Assembly: GCA_050247075.1 (NCBI GenBank)
Contig: JBFWUW010000005.1
Coordinates: 1-64,000 of the forward strand
Source of the DNA: JBFWUW01 sp050247075
GTDB lineage: Bacteria > Planctomycetota > Planctomycetia > Pirellulales > JBFWUW01
Direction of reading: 5' to 3'
DNA length: 64,000 nt
The notes under the pieces were generated by a model. The model saw only the letters and a program-made list of their open reading frames with translations, ran no database searches and was not told the DNA's origin. Made by a program: the position numbers and the translations under genes. The number at the start of each line of letters is the position of its first letter. Position 1 is the stretch's first letter. Positions 35,681 through 44,589 of this stretch are shown piece by piece.

Positions 35681-36571
35681 ATGACCTTCGTCGGCAAGAT
35701 TTTCGTGATGCTCATTTTCGTGATGAGCCTGGTCTTCATGTCGTTCGCCGTGGTGGTCTATGCCACGCATAAGAACTGGTATGCCGTGGTGGAAAACCCG
35801 GCCACCGCCAACCCGCCCGGCCTGAAGTCGCAAATTGAAAAGCTCAAGGGTGAGTTGGAAGTCGCTAAATCGAACCGCGCCAAGATCGAGGCCGAGGTTG
35901 CCGACGAGAAATCGGCCCGCATGCGGGAAGTCTCCAAGCTGACCAGCCAAGTAGAAGAGACCCGCCAGCAGCGCGACGAATATCAAAAACAGCAAGCCGC
36001 CTTGACCGAGAGCACCAAGGATGCCGTGGCAGCCATGACGGCCGCCCAGAATACCTTGGCCAAACTGCGCGAGGAGATCGCTGATCTGCGAACCATCAAT
36101 GAAACGGTTCGCAAAGAGCGGGACGAAAAACTGGCCGAGTCGGTCAAGCTGGAGGACCAACTGGCCCAAGCCAAGGCCGAGTCCGACCGCTTGAACAAGC
36201 GGAATGTCGAGCTGGCCAAGGACTTTGCCCGCTACTCGCAACTAATTCAAGATTACGATGTGCCGCTGGAAGCCAGCCCGCCGCGGTTGGAAGGTGTTGT
36301 ATTGGCGGTCAACGCCAACGGCCTGATGGAGCTAAGCATTGGTTCCGATGACGGCCTGGCGGTGGGGAACTCGTTAGAGGTTTTCCGGCTTGGTTCCACG
36401 GCCGCCACCAACAAGTACCTGGGCCGCGCCACGGTCGTCAAGGTTGAGGCAGACCGCTCGGTGGCCCGCATTGTGCCACAAACCAAGCAAGGCAACGTGC
36501 AGGTGGACGACCGCGTGGCCACACGGATCGAACAGGTCAAACAGGCCAATTTGGGAACCGACAACAAGTAG
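35681..36571 (+). CDS. Membrane-anchored coiled-coil protein
   Basis: A 296-aa protein with one N-terminal membrane segment (IFVMLIFVMSLVFMSFAVVVYA), then a long coiled coil from about 47 to 195 (repeated E, K, L and Q; RKERDEKLAESVKLEDQLAQAKAES), and a small C-terminal beta-domain (LEGVVLAVNANGLMELSIGSDDGLAVGN). No enzymatic motif is present. The layout suggests an envelope tether or scaffold. It is followed by a small membrane protein, and the two may act together. Confidence 0.8.
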   Translation: MTFVGKIFVMLIFVMSLVFMSFAVVVYATHKNWYAVVENPATANPPGLKSQIEKLKGELEVAKSNRAKIEAEVADEKSARMREVSKLTSQVEETRQQRDEYQKQQAALTESTKDAVAAMTAAQNTLAKLREEIADLRTINETVRKERDEKLAESVKLEDQLAQAKAESDRLNKRNVELAKDFARYSQLIQDYDVPLEASPPRLEGVVLAVNANGLMELSIGSDDGLAVGNSLEVFRLGSTAATNKYLGRATVVKVEADRSVARIVPQTKQGNVQVDDRVATRIEQVKQANLGTDNK

Positions 36572-36673
36572 CCTTCCTGGGCCGCGGCGGTCATCCGCTC
36601 TTGGCTATCGCGAGTCTTCGCGGAAGTTTCCGCCACTCAAACCACGTCTTTCCATCGTCTGCAAGGTGTGATT

Positions 36674-36898
36674 ATGCCCGATATGATGCAACAGTCCGGC
36701 GTGGTGGTTCAAAAGCCGCGGTCGGATGTCTACACGACGATGTTGATTTTGTCGTTCATTGCCATCGTGACCGGCATCATCTTGCTGGTGCTAGAGTGGA
36801 AGCGCTACGACTTCGACATCAAGGCCAGCCGCGGCAAGCTGCAAACGTCGATCGAGCTTCCGATGGATGTTATCAGCGGCCAGGGGCGGCTGGCCTGA
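36674..36898 (+). CDS. Small single-pass membrane protein (74 aa)
   Basis: It contains one membrane helix (YTTMLILSFIAIVTGIILLVLEW) followed by a basic cytosolic-looking tail. The ATG at 36674 is preferred over an in-frame GTG two codons earlier. It is 102 bases downstream of the coiled-coil gene, in the same direction. No family is recognised. Confidence 0.7.
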   Translation: MPDMMQQSGVVVQKPRSDVYTTMLILSFIAIVTGIILLVLEWKRYDFDIKASRGKLQTSIELPMDVISGQGRLA

Positions 36899-36913
36899 TC
36901 TTGCCAGGGCACC

Positions 36914-38422
36914 TTAGCCCAACTGGCCGATGGCCGGGGCATTCGCCGTAGTGGCGGTCTGGTCGTAATCTAGCGGCAGCCGCACGGTAAAGGTGGTTCC
37001 TTTTCCTGGCTGGCTCGCCGCTTCGATCGTGCCGCCGTGGGCCGCCACGATCGCCTGGCAAATGCTCAGGCCCAGTCCGTTGCCGGCGGGCGCATCGCGC
37101 TGCCGCGACTTATCGGCCCGGTAGAACCGCTCGAAGATCCGCTGCAGGTCGTCGGGTTCAATTCCGGGTCCGTCGTCGCTGACCGACACAATGGCCCGGT
37201 TGGCGGCCGCGTCGCGGTGCAGGTTTACCCGCACCGTGCCGCCGCGAGGGGTAAACTTCAGGCCGTTGTCGATCAAGTTGTTGATGACTTGCCGCAAGCG
37301 GTTGCCGTCGGCCAGCAACGTCAACTCACCGGCGGGCGGCCCCAGCAGCGCCAGGCCGCGGTCCTCGGCCGCTCCACTGAACATGTCGATACAACGGGCC
37401 ACGATGCTGTCCAGGCGGACGGGGCGGCGCTGCGGCTCGGTGGTGGCGGCATCGGCCTCGGCCAGCAGCAGCAGTTGATTGACCAGTACGCTCAGTTGTC
37501 CGCACTCGCCGGCGATATCAACCAGCAAGTCTTGATACTCTTCAGTGCTGCGATCCATGTTCAAGGTGACTTCGACCGAACTTTGAATGGCCGCCAATGG
37601 AGAGCGCAGCTCGTGCGCGGCGTTGGCCACGAACTCACGGTTACGGTCCAAGTAGTCGGCCAGCCGGTCGAGAAAGCGGTTGATCGTCCTCGAGAGCTGG
37701 TCGAGCTCGTCATTGGTGCCGCGCATGGGCAGCCGCTCTTCCATGTGCCAGGGGCGCAGCCGGGCCGTGGTGCTGATGATCTGCGCAATCGGCTGGGTGC
37801 TGCGCCGCGCCAAGAAATACCCGCCAACCGGTGCCAGAAACAAAATCACCACGCCAGCAAAGGCCATCAGCCGCGTTAGCTTGCCCAAGTCATCTTGAAT
37901 CAGCCGCAGCGAAGCCGCTACGCGCAAGGTCAGTTCGGGGTGCCCCTCGGCCACTAGCCGCCGCTGTACCAGCCGGTAGCCCCCCACGTCTTTCAACAGC
38001 AGTCGCTCTTGCGCGGCGGGGGGTTCGTGCATCAAAAAGCCCGCATCGCCGCTGGAGGCAATCAGCCGGCCCTTGCCATCCAGCAGTTGCAGCACCAGTT
38101 GCCGGTCGGCATGGCCCAACGACTTGCGGCGCATCTCTTGCTCGATCGGCACAAGATCGGGGTAGAACTGCTGCACGGCCAGGGCTGCTTCGTGCAGGTC
38201 GTCGGCCAAGGTGGCGTCGTTTTCGTGCCGCAGCGTTAATCGCAGCCCCTCCCGTACGCCAATCAGCGTGAAAATCACGGTCAGCAACACCACCAGGCTG
38301 TTCCAGGCCGTCAACTGAAACCGCAATGTCCGCCACGGAAGGCGGCTACCAGTGGGTGCCGCGCCTTGTTCGCCAGCTCCGTCTGGACGCGGCCAGTTGG
38401 CGTCAAGAGGCTCGGAGTGCAT
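36914..38422 (-). CDS. Sensor histidine kinase
   Basis: A 502-aa membrane kinase: membrane segments at about 38-57 and 184-204 enclose an outside sensor region; a HAMP linker follows (RSTQPIAQIISTTARLR), then the phospho-accepting His270 in NAAHELRSPLAA. The ATP domain shows NNLIDNGLKFTP, SDDGPGIEPDD and GNGLGLSICQAIV. It probably phosphorylates the OmpR-type regulator encoded just upstream, with which it overlaps by 20 bases. The stimulus cannot be deduced; the sensor domain has no named motif. Confidence 0.93.
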   Translation of the reverse strand: MHSEPLDANWPRPDGAGEQGAAPTGSRLPWRTLRFQLTAWNSLVVLLTVIFTLIGVREGLRLTLRHENDATLADDLHEAALAVQQFYPDLVPIEQEMRRKSLGHADRQLVLQLLDGKGRLIASSGDAGFLMHEPPAAQERLLLKDVGGYRLVQRRLVAEGHPELTLRVAASLRLIQDDLGKLTRLMAFAGVVILFLAPVGGYFLARRSTQPIAQIISTTARLRPWHMEERLPMRGTNDELDQLSRTINRFLDRLADYLDRNREFVANAAHELRSPLAAIQSSVEVTLNMDRSTEEYQDLLVDIAGECGQLSVLVNQLLLLAEADAATTEPQRRPVRLDSIVARCIDMFSGAAEDRGLALLGPPAGELTLLADGNRLRQVINNLIDNGLKFTPRGGTVRVNLHRDAAANRAIVSVSDDGPGIEPDDLQRIFERFYRADKSRQRDAPAGNGLGLSICQAIVAAHGGTIEAASQPGKGTTFTVRLPLDYDQTATTANAPAIGQLG

Positions 38423-39074
38423 AACCGCGTCCTCGAACCGTCTGAATCAGCGAAGTGTCGAAGCCCTTGTTGAGCTTGCCGCGCAGGCGGTTGATGTGGA
38501 CCTCGATCACGTTGGTGGTCCCTTCCCAATCGACCTCCCACAGGTGCTCGCACAGCATCCGCCGGGTGACGACCTGGCCGGCGTGCCTCATCAGTAGTTC
38601 CAACAGGCTGAACTCGGTGGGGGTCAGGTCGATCTCCTTCCCCTCGCGCGTGACGCGGCGGGTGCCCAGGTCTAGCGACAGGCCGGCGGCCTCGGTCACG
38701 GCAGGCGGGCGGTTGACGGCGCGGCGGCAGACCGCATCGATCCGCGCAAGCAGCTCCGTCAGGGCAAACGGCTTGACAACGTAATCGTCGGCCCCGGCTT
38801 GCAGACCGGCCACGCGTTCCTCCACGCTGCCCAGTGCCGTCAACACCAGCACCGGCATGCGGTGTCCGGCATCCCGCAGCGAACGCAAAATGTCCAGCCC
38901 CGGCCGGCCAGGCAGATTCAGGTCGAGAATGATGGCATCGAACTGTCCGCTGGCGGCCAGTTCCAGGCCGCCGTCTCCCTCTTTGGACCAGACGCAGTTG
39001 TGGCCCGCCTCGGAAAAGCCCTGCCGCAGGGCCTTGCCAATCACCGCGTCATCCTCAACAACCAGCAGTTCCAT
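38403..39074 (-). CDS. OmpR-family response regulator
   Basis: A 223-aa regulator. The receiver has an acidic pair (VVEDDA), phospho-accepting Asp51 (AIILDLNLPG) and Lys101 (VVKPF). The winged-helix DNA-binding domain is typical (TPTEFSLLELLMRHAGQVVTRRMLCEHLW, then VIEVHINRLRGKLNKG). The overlap with the kinase gene shows translational coupling. Target genes are unknown. Confidence 0.95.
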   Translation of the reverse strand: MELLVVEDDAVIGKALRQGFSEAGHNCVWSKEGDGGLELAASGQFDAIILDLNLPGRPGLDILRSLRDAGHRMPVLVLTALGSVEERVAGLQAGADDYVVKPFALTELLARIDAVCRRAVNRPPAVTEAAGLSLDLGTRRVTREGKEIDLTPTEFSLLELLMRHAGQVVTRRMLCEHLWEVDWEGTTNVIEVHINRLRGKLNKGFDTSLIQTVRGRGYALRAS

Positions 39075-39258
39075 GATGCGTTTGTTCAGTGAGCCTCAAC
39101 GGATCAACACCAAGCCTTCCGCGCCGCGGGTGATCCTTGCCGCGTACTCCCGCGTGAAAGATACAATCCTACTGGATTATATCCATCGTAGGCACCGAGA
39201 GGTGCCTTGGCGCTACGCCGAAAGGCAATCCTTGCGAAATCGTCACGTAAGCTTGCCG
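39075..39258. other. Spacer with a small palindrome
   Basis: A 7-bp stem, AGGCACC with GGTGCCT near 39190-39207, lies downstream of the PCMT-like gene and upstream of the regulator gene. It lacks a T run, so it is not a good terminator. No gene is seen. Confidence 0.35.
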
Positions 39259-40497
39259 CTATTTGACAATCGTGGCCTTTAACCGCACGTCGTCAAACGA
39301 GATATCTCCGGCTGCTTCGCCCAGCCCTATCCACAGCACGCCCAGCATGGCGGCGGGCGGAACCTTGATGAGGACTTTTTGTTTTTCCCAGCCGCTCTCT
39401 TCCAGCCAGGTCTCTTGCCCGCCGTCGCCGATCTTCTTGCGGTCCTTGTCGTAAAACTCCACGAAGGCGCCGGGGGCCGCCTGCTTCACCGTTTGCAGCG
39501 GCCGTTGGGTGCTGCCGCGCACGGAGAATGACAACTCGATCTCGCGCACGCGCTTGCCGTCGATGCCGACGGCCTGCACGGCCTTGCTGGGGCGTCCGGC
39601 GACCGGGTTGGCGAACGTCAGCCGCCGGCCGCCGGCGGGGGCCGAACCATCCTCCTCCACCTTGGCTTGCCGCACGTAGTACCAGGCGGCCGGCAATTTG
39701 CCGTCGCCAAAGGTTTCTTCAAAGCTGCCGTTGACGACCTCTGGATTGGCGGGATCGGCCTGATTCACCCGCAACTCCTCGGCATGTCCCGTCATGGGGA
39801 CAAAATAGGTCGTCTGCAAGGCTTCGGGTTGAAGTTCGCCATCGGTCTTTTTGTAGAGATAGAGGGTCTGTTGGAACCGCTCGCCGACGGGCACGATCAG
39901 CCGGCCTCCATCCTTGAGCTGCTCGATCAGCGGTTCGGGAACTTTCTCGGGGGAACAGGTGACGATGATCTTGTCGAACGGCGCGTGCTCTTTCCAGCCT
40001 TGGTAGCCATCGCCAATTTTGGCATGCACGTTCTTGTATTCCAATTTAGCAAGCGTCTTGGCGGCGCGGCGTCCCAGCGCCGCCACGATCTCTATGGTGT
40101 AGACCTCCTTGGCTAGTTCGCTCAGCACCGCCGCCTGGTAGCCGCTGCCCGTCCCAATCTCCAAGACCTTGTCCTCGGGCCGTGGGTCGAGCTGCTCCGT
40201 CATGTAGGCCACAATGTACGGGGGCGAAATCGTCTGTCCGTGGCCGATCGGCAAAGCGGCGTCGAAGTAGGCATCGCGCCATTGCGTGCGGGCCACAAAC
40301 AGATGCCGCGGAACGGTGCGCAAGGCCTTGATGACGCGCTCGTTCTTGATGCCGCCCCCCACGACAGCCGTATCAACCAAACGGTCGCGGGCCGCTTCCC
40401 CATTGAAAATGTCTTGCCCCTGGGCCAGCGCGGCGCAACCGGCCACGAGCATCATGGACAAGCAGCCGGCCAGCCTTGGAGTGCGAATACTCGACAT
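39259..40497 (-). CDS. Exported PCMT-like methyltransferase with C-terminal binding domain
   Basis: A 412-aa protein. Residues about 30-240 are a protein-L-isoaspartate O-methyltransferase domain: RHLFVARTQWRDAYFDAALPIGHGQTISPPYIVAYMTE, the SAM loop VLEIGTGSGYQAAVLSELA, and DGGRLIVPVGE. A beta-sandwich domain (NGSFEETFGDGKLPAAWYYV...ISFDDVRLKATIV) follows, resembling a carbohydrate-binding type. The N-terminus MLVAGCAALAQGQD is a signal sequence with a lipobox-like LVAGC. The enzyme would therefore act outside the cytoplasm, where SAM supply is unclear. It may repair damaged Asp in envelope proteins, if it is active. Confidence 0.85.
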   Translation of the reverse strand: MSSIRTPRLAGCLSMMLVAGCAALAQGQDIFNGEAARDRLVDTAVVGGGIKNERVIKALRTVPRHLFVARTQWRDAYFDAALPIGHGQTISPPYIVAYMTEQLDPRPEDKVLEIGTGSGYQAAVLSELAKEVYTIEIVAALGRRAAKTLAKLEYKNVHAKIGDGYQGWKEHAPFDKIIVTCSPEKVPEPLIEQLKDGGRLIVPVGERFQQTLYLYKKTDGELQPEALQTTYFVPMTGHAEELRVNQADPANPEVVNGSFEETFGDGKLPAAWYYVRQAKVEEDGSAPAGGRRLTFANPVAGRPSKAVQAVGIDGKRVREIELSFSVRGSTQRPLQTVKQAAPGAFVEFYDKDRKKIGDGGQETWLEESGWEKQKVLIKVPPAAMLGVLWIGLGEAAGDISFDDVRLKATIVK

Positions 40498-40642
40498 GTC
40501 GGGCTCCTGGGGGCGAAAGGCCCGCGGCCATCTCAGCCAGACGGATGGGGCGTCACGGCGGGCACCTTGCTAGCCTACCTTATTCTACGGTGCCACGGCC
40601 ATTGGCCCGCCGGGGAATTGCCACGGAACAGCGTCCGCGCTT

Positions 40643-40760
40643 CATCTCCCTCTCCCACTGGTAGAGGGCCGGAGTGAGGGTTTTGTCGGATGGGCAATCC
40701 TGCGCCGCGTCCCCTCTCCCCAACCCTCTCCCGGAGTACCGGGAGAGGGGGCAGGGGAAC
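40643..40760. repeat. Widespread intergenic hairpin repeat (LTPAL-type)
   Basis: This contains CTCTCCCACTGGTAGAGG and a perfect 11-bp stem at 40724-40749 (arm CCCTCTCCCGG, loop AGTA). Read in one frame it gives LTPALYQWEREM, a phrase well known from intergenic repeats wrongly called as genes in many bacteria. It lies between the PCMT-like and LamG genes and may aid termination. Confidence 0.7.
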
Positions 40761-40769
40761 GCAATCGTT

Positions 40770-42443
40770 CTATTCCGCGAGCGTCGCCAATTCGGCGATT
40801 TCCCGGGGGGACAAGGCCCGCTGGTAGATCCGCACGTCACGCAGGCGGCCGTTGAAATAATCGCCAGGCCCGCCGCCTATCAGCAGCGGCTGCTCGTTGG
40901 AAAGGTCGAAACGGGCTGGACTGAAGGCTGTCGATTCGGCGACGGGCTGGCCGCCAACGTAGAGCCGCAAGCGGCCCCTATCACGGACGGCGGTAATATG
41001 TTGCCAGCCCGCCGCAAGTTGCCGGTCGTGCGTCACGCATTTGCCGGCCTCCATGGCAAACAGATGCCCCGACGGAAGCGTACTGGCGATCAGCCGTCCT
41101 TGGTACTGGGCACAGGTCCAAACGCGGCGGTACTTAACGTCGGGCGTCAGGTCGAGCCGGCCCAGGCTGTGCCAGTTGTCGTCGCCGTCATGGCGGAACA
41201 TTTCGGCCAAGGGAAGCGAACCGGCGTACAGCTTGCCGTTGTGCAGCAGCATGCCCATGACTTCCAACTCCTCGCCCAGCCGGCCCGTGTCTAGCCATCG
41301 GCCGTCGGGCGACCAGCGATAGACCCTGCACGATGGCCATGTCCCCACATGCAGTTGGCCCTGCATGGTGGCAAAGGAGTAGGTCTGCGTGTTCTCGCCA
41401 ACCTGGCCCATGTCTTGCCAGTCGTGGCCATCGAAGCGGTAGATGTGCCCTTCGTCGTAACCGGTGGCCCACAGATAGCCGTTGTAGACCGACATCGACT
41501 CTGGCCTTTTTCCGCCGGGGGTGCCCAAGGCTGTCCAGTTTTGTTCGCCGTCGTAACGAAAGAAACCGGCCGGCCGAAAGAGCGACGAGGCGTACAATTG
41601 GTCGCGAAATACCACCAGCGAGGCGACCGCTTCAACCCCTGGCAGTTGGCCGACGAGGTTCCAACGGTCCCCTTCATCGAGGCGGAAAACCCGCCCGCCA
41701 AGTTCGGTATTTTCCGATTCCGGCAGGGACGACCCCGCCAGCCGATACTTGCCGGTGGCAACGTACAACTGGCCGTGGAAGGTAGCGGCGGCAATCACCG
41801 AGTTGCTCTTGTCGGGCGAACCGAGGTCGGTCCAGGTGCTTCCTTCCTCATGCCGGTAAACATGGCCAGCCTGGTCGAGGCCGGGTTCACATGTTCCGCA
41901 ATACAGGCGGCCATCGTGAACACACAGGCAGAAGCCCAACAAAGCCTGGCCCGGCCGGCCCAGGTCGGTCCAGGTGGGAATACTGCCGTTGTCGATGCCA
42001 AACTGCAACTGCCGGACGTTGGACTGGCTGCTGGTGACACAATTGTTGCGCAGGGAAAGCGAAAACCCGCGGCGGGTCTGGCTATCGAACTGCGAGACCA
42101 GCTCTCCCAAGTCGTCGTCCAGCGATTCCTCGGTATGCAGCCACAAGGCGATGCTGAAATCGCCCGTGCCCGGCTGCACCGCCTGGGACTCCACTTCGAC
42201 CACACTGCCGGTGCCATCGAATGCGGTCGAAGCGGGTTGGTCGCCCTCGGCGGGTAAAAACTTGACTTGCCGCGGCTGGCCATGCCGGTTGTGTCCCGAC
42301 ACATCCTGGGCGTCGCCGGACAACGGCCAATGGCCGACCAGCCCCTTGGCATCCGGCTCCGCGGCCCTTAGCGAACTGCATGCGGAGAAGGCCAGTCCCA
42401 GGACGATCAAGCGCAATGCTGGCGGGTGAATTGTGGAATACAT
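40770..42443 (-). CDS. Exported LamG-type protein with propeller-like insert
   Basis: A 557-aa protein. A LamG/concanavalin-like opening (GLVGHWPLSGDAQDVSGHNRHG, then FDGTGSVVEVESQAVQPGTGDFSIALWLH) is interrupted near residue 115 and resumes near 480 with HITAVRDRGRLRLYVGGQPV and GRLRDVRIYQRALSPREIAELA. Between them lie about seven kelch-like repeats of the form GxLYxGxxxxxxxxxVYRxD. Such a sandwich split by a whole second fold is unusual. The ATG at 42443 begins a signal peptide (LRLIVLGLAFSACSSLRAAE); the larger open frame upstream is rejected. It is probably a secreted binding protein. Confidence 0.8.
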   Translation of the reverse strand: MYSTIHPPALRLIVLGLAFSACSSLRAAEPDAKGLVGHWPLSGDAQDVSGHNRHGQPRQVKFLPAEGDQPASTAFDGTGSVVEVESQAVQPGTGDFSIALWLHTEESLDDDLGELVSQFDSQTRRGFSLSLRNNCVTSSQSNVRQLQFGIDNGSIPTWTDLGRPGQALLGFCLCVHDGRLYCGTCEPGLDQAGHVYRHEEGSTWTDLGSPDKSNSVIAAATFHGQLYVATGKYRLAGSSLPESENTELGGRVFRLDEGDRWNLVGQLPGVEAVASLVVFRDQLYASSLFRPAGFFRYDGEQNWTALGTPGGKRPESMSVYNGYLWATGYDEGHIYRFDGHDWQDMGQVGENTQTYSFATMQGQLHVGTWPSCRVYRWSPDGRWLDTGRLGEELEVMGMLLHNGKLYAGSLPLAEMFRHDGDDNWHSLGRLDLTPDVKYRRVWTCAQYQGRLIASTLPSGHLFAMEAGKCVTHDRQLAAGWQHITAVRDRGRLRLYVGGQPVAESTAFSPARFDLSNEQPLLIGGGPGDYFNGRLRDVRIYQRALSPREIAELATLAE

Positions 42444-42597
42444 GCGATGTTGCTCGGGTGTCAGGTAAACAAGAAGCCATCGGGGGCGGAATCTGGGCGT
42501 TAAGATACCATGCCCCAAGTCGGGATTGAATGAACCTTGGTTGCGGGACCATTGGGCTGTGCTATAACGCTGAAAAACCCTCACCTGCGGCTGGCCC

Positions 42598-43392
42598 ATG
42601 ACGACCATTGACTTTGCACGTTCGTTCTTGACGTTTCGGATCGACACGCTGAAGAAGCCGCCGATCACGGTTTCGCACAAGCCGCCGTTCCCGCTGAACA
42701 ACGCGCGAATCCAGATTGAGTGCCGGCTGGAGGTCGTGGAGAAATCCACCGGCCAGGGCCAGATCTTCTTCATGGGGGCCAATTGCAAGACCGAACAGGT
42801 TGGCGTGCCGCGCGATATCTGGCTGATGCCCAACGCCGATTTCGTCCCCATCATGTCGGCCGACAAGTTCTTGACGATCAAGACCTACGCCTGCCTGGGG
42901 CAAGAACAGCAAGTCCAGCTTTACACGCAAAAGACGGTGCAGCCCGACCGGCAGTTGGGCCGCGTGGCCGAGGCTTTTGACAGCTTGCGGCTGGACGTAA
43001 TGCGGTGCCCGGGCGAACTGCTGGAATCTGGCGAGCAAATCGTGGCGGCCGTGCTGGCCAACGAAAACCTGGTGGCCCGCACGACCATGCAAAACGACCG
43101 CTACCAGGCCACGATTGAATATCCCATCAAGACCATCAACGCCAACGAGCGCGACATTGTCTATCAAACCGACACTGGCCCCATCTTGTTCCCCGACCTG
43201 TCGGCCGAACCCGACCGCCTGATCGAGCGGATCGAACTGGCGTTTTCGGCCTTCAACAGCCCCGATTGGATCGAGCTGATCGTTCGCACCCCTACCGATG
43301 TAGCCCCCGGCGTGCGGGTACACCACTACAGCCAGCCGCTGCGGTTGGAAGGGGTGACGAACCAGATCTTACGCGCGAAGTCAGGGGCGTGA
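42598..43392 (+). CDS. Cytoplasmic protein of unknown function (264 aa)
   Basis: It begins MTTIDFARSFLTFRIDTLKKPP, with no signal peptide, and is beta-rich throughout (IQIECRLEVVEKSTGQGQIFFMGANCKTEQVG; TIEYPIKTINANERDIVYQTDTGP). The even spacing of strands suggests a jelly-roll or tandem beta-barrel. I recognise no family. It sits alone between two exported proteins on opposite strands. Confidence 0.7.
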   Translation: MTTIDFARSFLTFRIDTLKKPPITVSHKPPFPLNNARIQIECRLEVVEKSTGQGQIFFMGANCKTEQVGVPRDIWLMPNADFVPIMSADKFLTIKTYACLGQEQQVQLYTQKTVQPDRQLGRVAEAFDSLRLDVMRCPGELLESGEQIVAAVLANENLVARTTMQNDRYQATIEYPIKTINANERDIVYQTDTGPILFPDLSAEPDRLIERIELAFSAFNSPDWIELIVRTPTDVAPGVRVHHYSQPLRLEGVTNQILRAKSGA

Positions 43393-43548
43393 ACAAGCAG
43401 GTTTTTTCCGTGGGGAGGGATTGTGAGCGATTGACTCGCACACCAAGCACACATGCTCTCAACCGGCCTTCCACTAGCGACCGCCCGCGGCATCGGCGAC
43501 AATATCGTCAGGCTTGTTTTTTCCGCGATTCTACTGTCGAGGCTTCTG

Positions 43549-44379
43549 ATGCTTCAACATAAGTGGCTGCCGCTGGTGCTGTTGGCGGGACTAGCTGGAC
43601 CGATGTCGTGGGCCGCCGAACCGAAGAGCTTGCTGCCGCAGGCTGCTGATCCCGGCGACGTGGCGGAGGCGGGCCTGTTTGCTGACCGGCCGAACCTGAT
43701 CGCCAATGGCGACTTTGAAGAGGGGGAAGACGGCCCGGCGCATTGGCAGACCATTGATGGCTTGTCCAGCTTTTGGGTCGATGACCCCGAAGGGAAACGG
43801 GGCAAGGTGCTCAAGCTCGATACCGACGTGGCCCAAAAGCAGGCCTACGATTGGTGGACCAGGCTCGTCAAGGAGGACGTCACAGCCAAGGCCGCACCCA
43901 GCAAGCAGCCCACGGTAGAACCCAAGTACGACACGCTGGCCGGCCTGGACGGAGTCTGGTTCTGGAGCGATCCGGTCGAAATCAAGAAGGGCAAACAGTA
44001 CTGGCTGACAGTTGACGTGAAAGGGCCGGGCATGAAGGTCTTCATGCGCGGGTATCCCAATCCGCCCGACACCGCCTTTGGGGCCGACGAAGGGGCCTTC
44101 ATGCAACATCTGCAAAAGCTGGCGGGTGAGTTTCGTAATGAGCGCGGCCGCAAGGCCTTCATCAAAAAGTACACCTGGGACAGTTGGATGAAGGCCGGCG
44201 GCGGCGACCAGTGGCAGACCTACTCGCGCCGCGAAAAGCCGTTTGCCCCCACCAAACACACCCCCAACGTCAAGCACCTGCGGGTGATGCTGTACCCCTA
44301 CTGGCCCCCCGGCGTGTATTACATCGACAACGTGCGGCTGGTGGAGTACGACGCGCCGGAAGTGATCAAGAGTGAATAG
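43549..44379 (+). CDS. Exported carbohydrate-binding-like protein
   Basis: A 276-aa protein with a signal peptide (WLPLVLLAGLAGPMSWAAE) and a CBM4/9-like sandwich opening LIANGDFEEGEDGPAHWQ, ending YYIDNVRLVEYD, the common last strand of such domains. A disordered insert with PSKQPTVEPKYD and a helical segment lie between. The ATG at 43549 is used in place of an earlier one that adds a second hydrophobic stretch. Confidence 0.75.
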   Translation: MLQHKWLPLVLLAGLAGPMSWAAEPKSLLPQAADPGDVAEAGLFADRPNLIANGDFEEGEDGPAHWQTIDGLSSFWVDDPEGKRGKVLKLDTDVAQKQAYDWWTRLVKEDVTAKAAPSKQPTVEPKYDTLAGLDGVWFWSDPVEIKKGKQYWLTVDVKGPGMKVFMRGYPNPPDTAFGADEGAFMQHLQKLAGEFRNERGRKAFIKKYTWDSWMKAGGGDQWQTYSRREKPFAPTKHTPNVKHLRVMLYPYWPPGVYYIDNVRLVEYDAPEVIKSE

Positions 44380-44390
44380 CAAGGAAGCCG

Positions 44391-44418
44391 TCAGCGGAGA
44401 AGCTGTCAGCCATCAGCT
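44391..44418. repeat. 28-bp repeat, second copy
   Basis: Identical to 22717-22744 in the groES-groEL spacer. It merges with the start of the 144-bp repeat that follows. Confidence 0.7.
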
Positions 44419-44554
44419 TGCGGCAACCGTAGCCACATGGATCCTGCCATGTTGGCTTGAATCGCGCTCGATGATCGATGCCTGGCAGCCGTTACTCGCG
44501 TGAAAAGCCTCCCGCCGATTCAAGCTGGCACGGCGGGAATCGTGCGGCTACGTT
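44411..44554 (+). repeat. 144-bp direct repeat, left copy
   Basis: It matches 46901-47044 over its full length, with about 15-20 scattered differences and no length change. Shared landmarks are GCTTGCGGCAACCGTAGCC, CGCTCGATGATCGATGCC and AAGCCTCCCGCCGATTC. It ends 35 bases before the beta-helix gene start. Confidence 0.85.
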
Positions 44555-44589
44555 CGATCTATTCAGCACTTCTCGCGGAAAGAGATACC

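Noticed and set aside
40580..40840. Possible 86-aa gene with LTPALYQWEREM
   Set aside because: This phrase marks a known intergenic repeat that is often miscalled as a gene.
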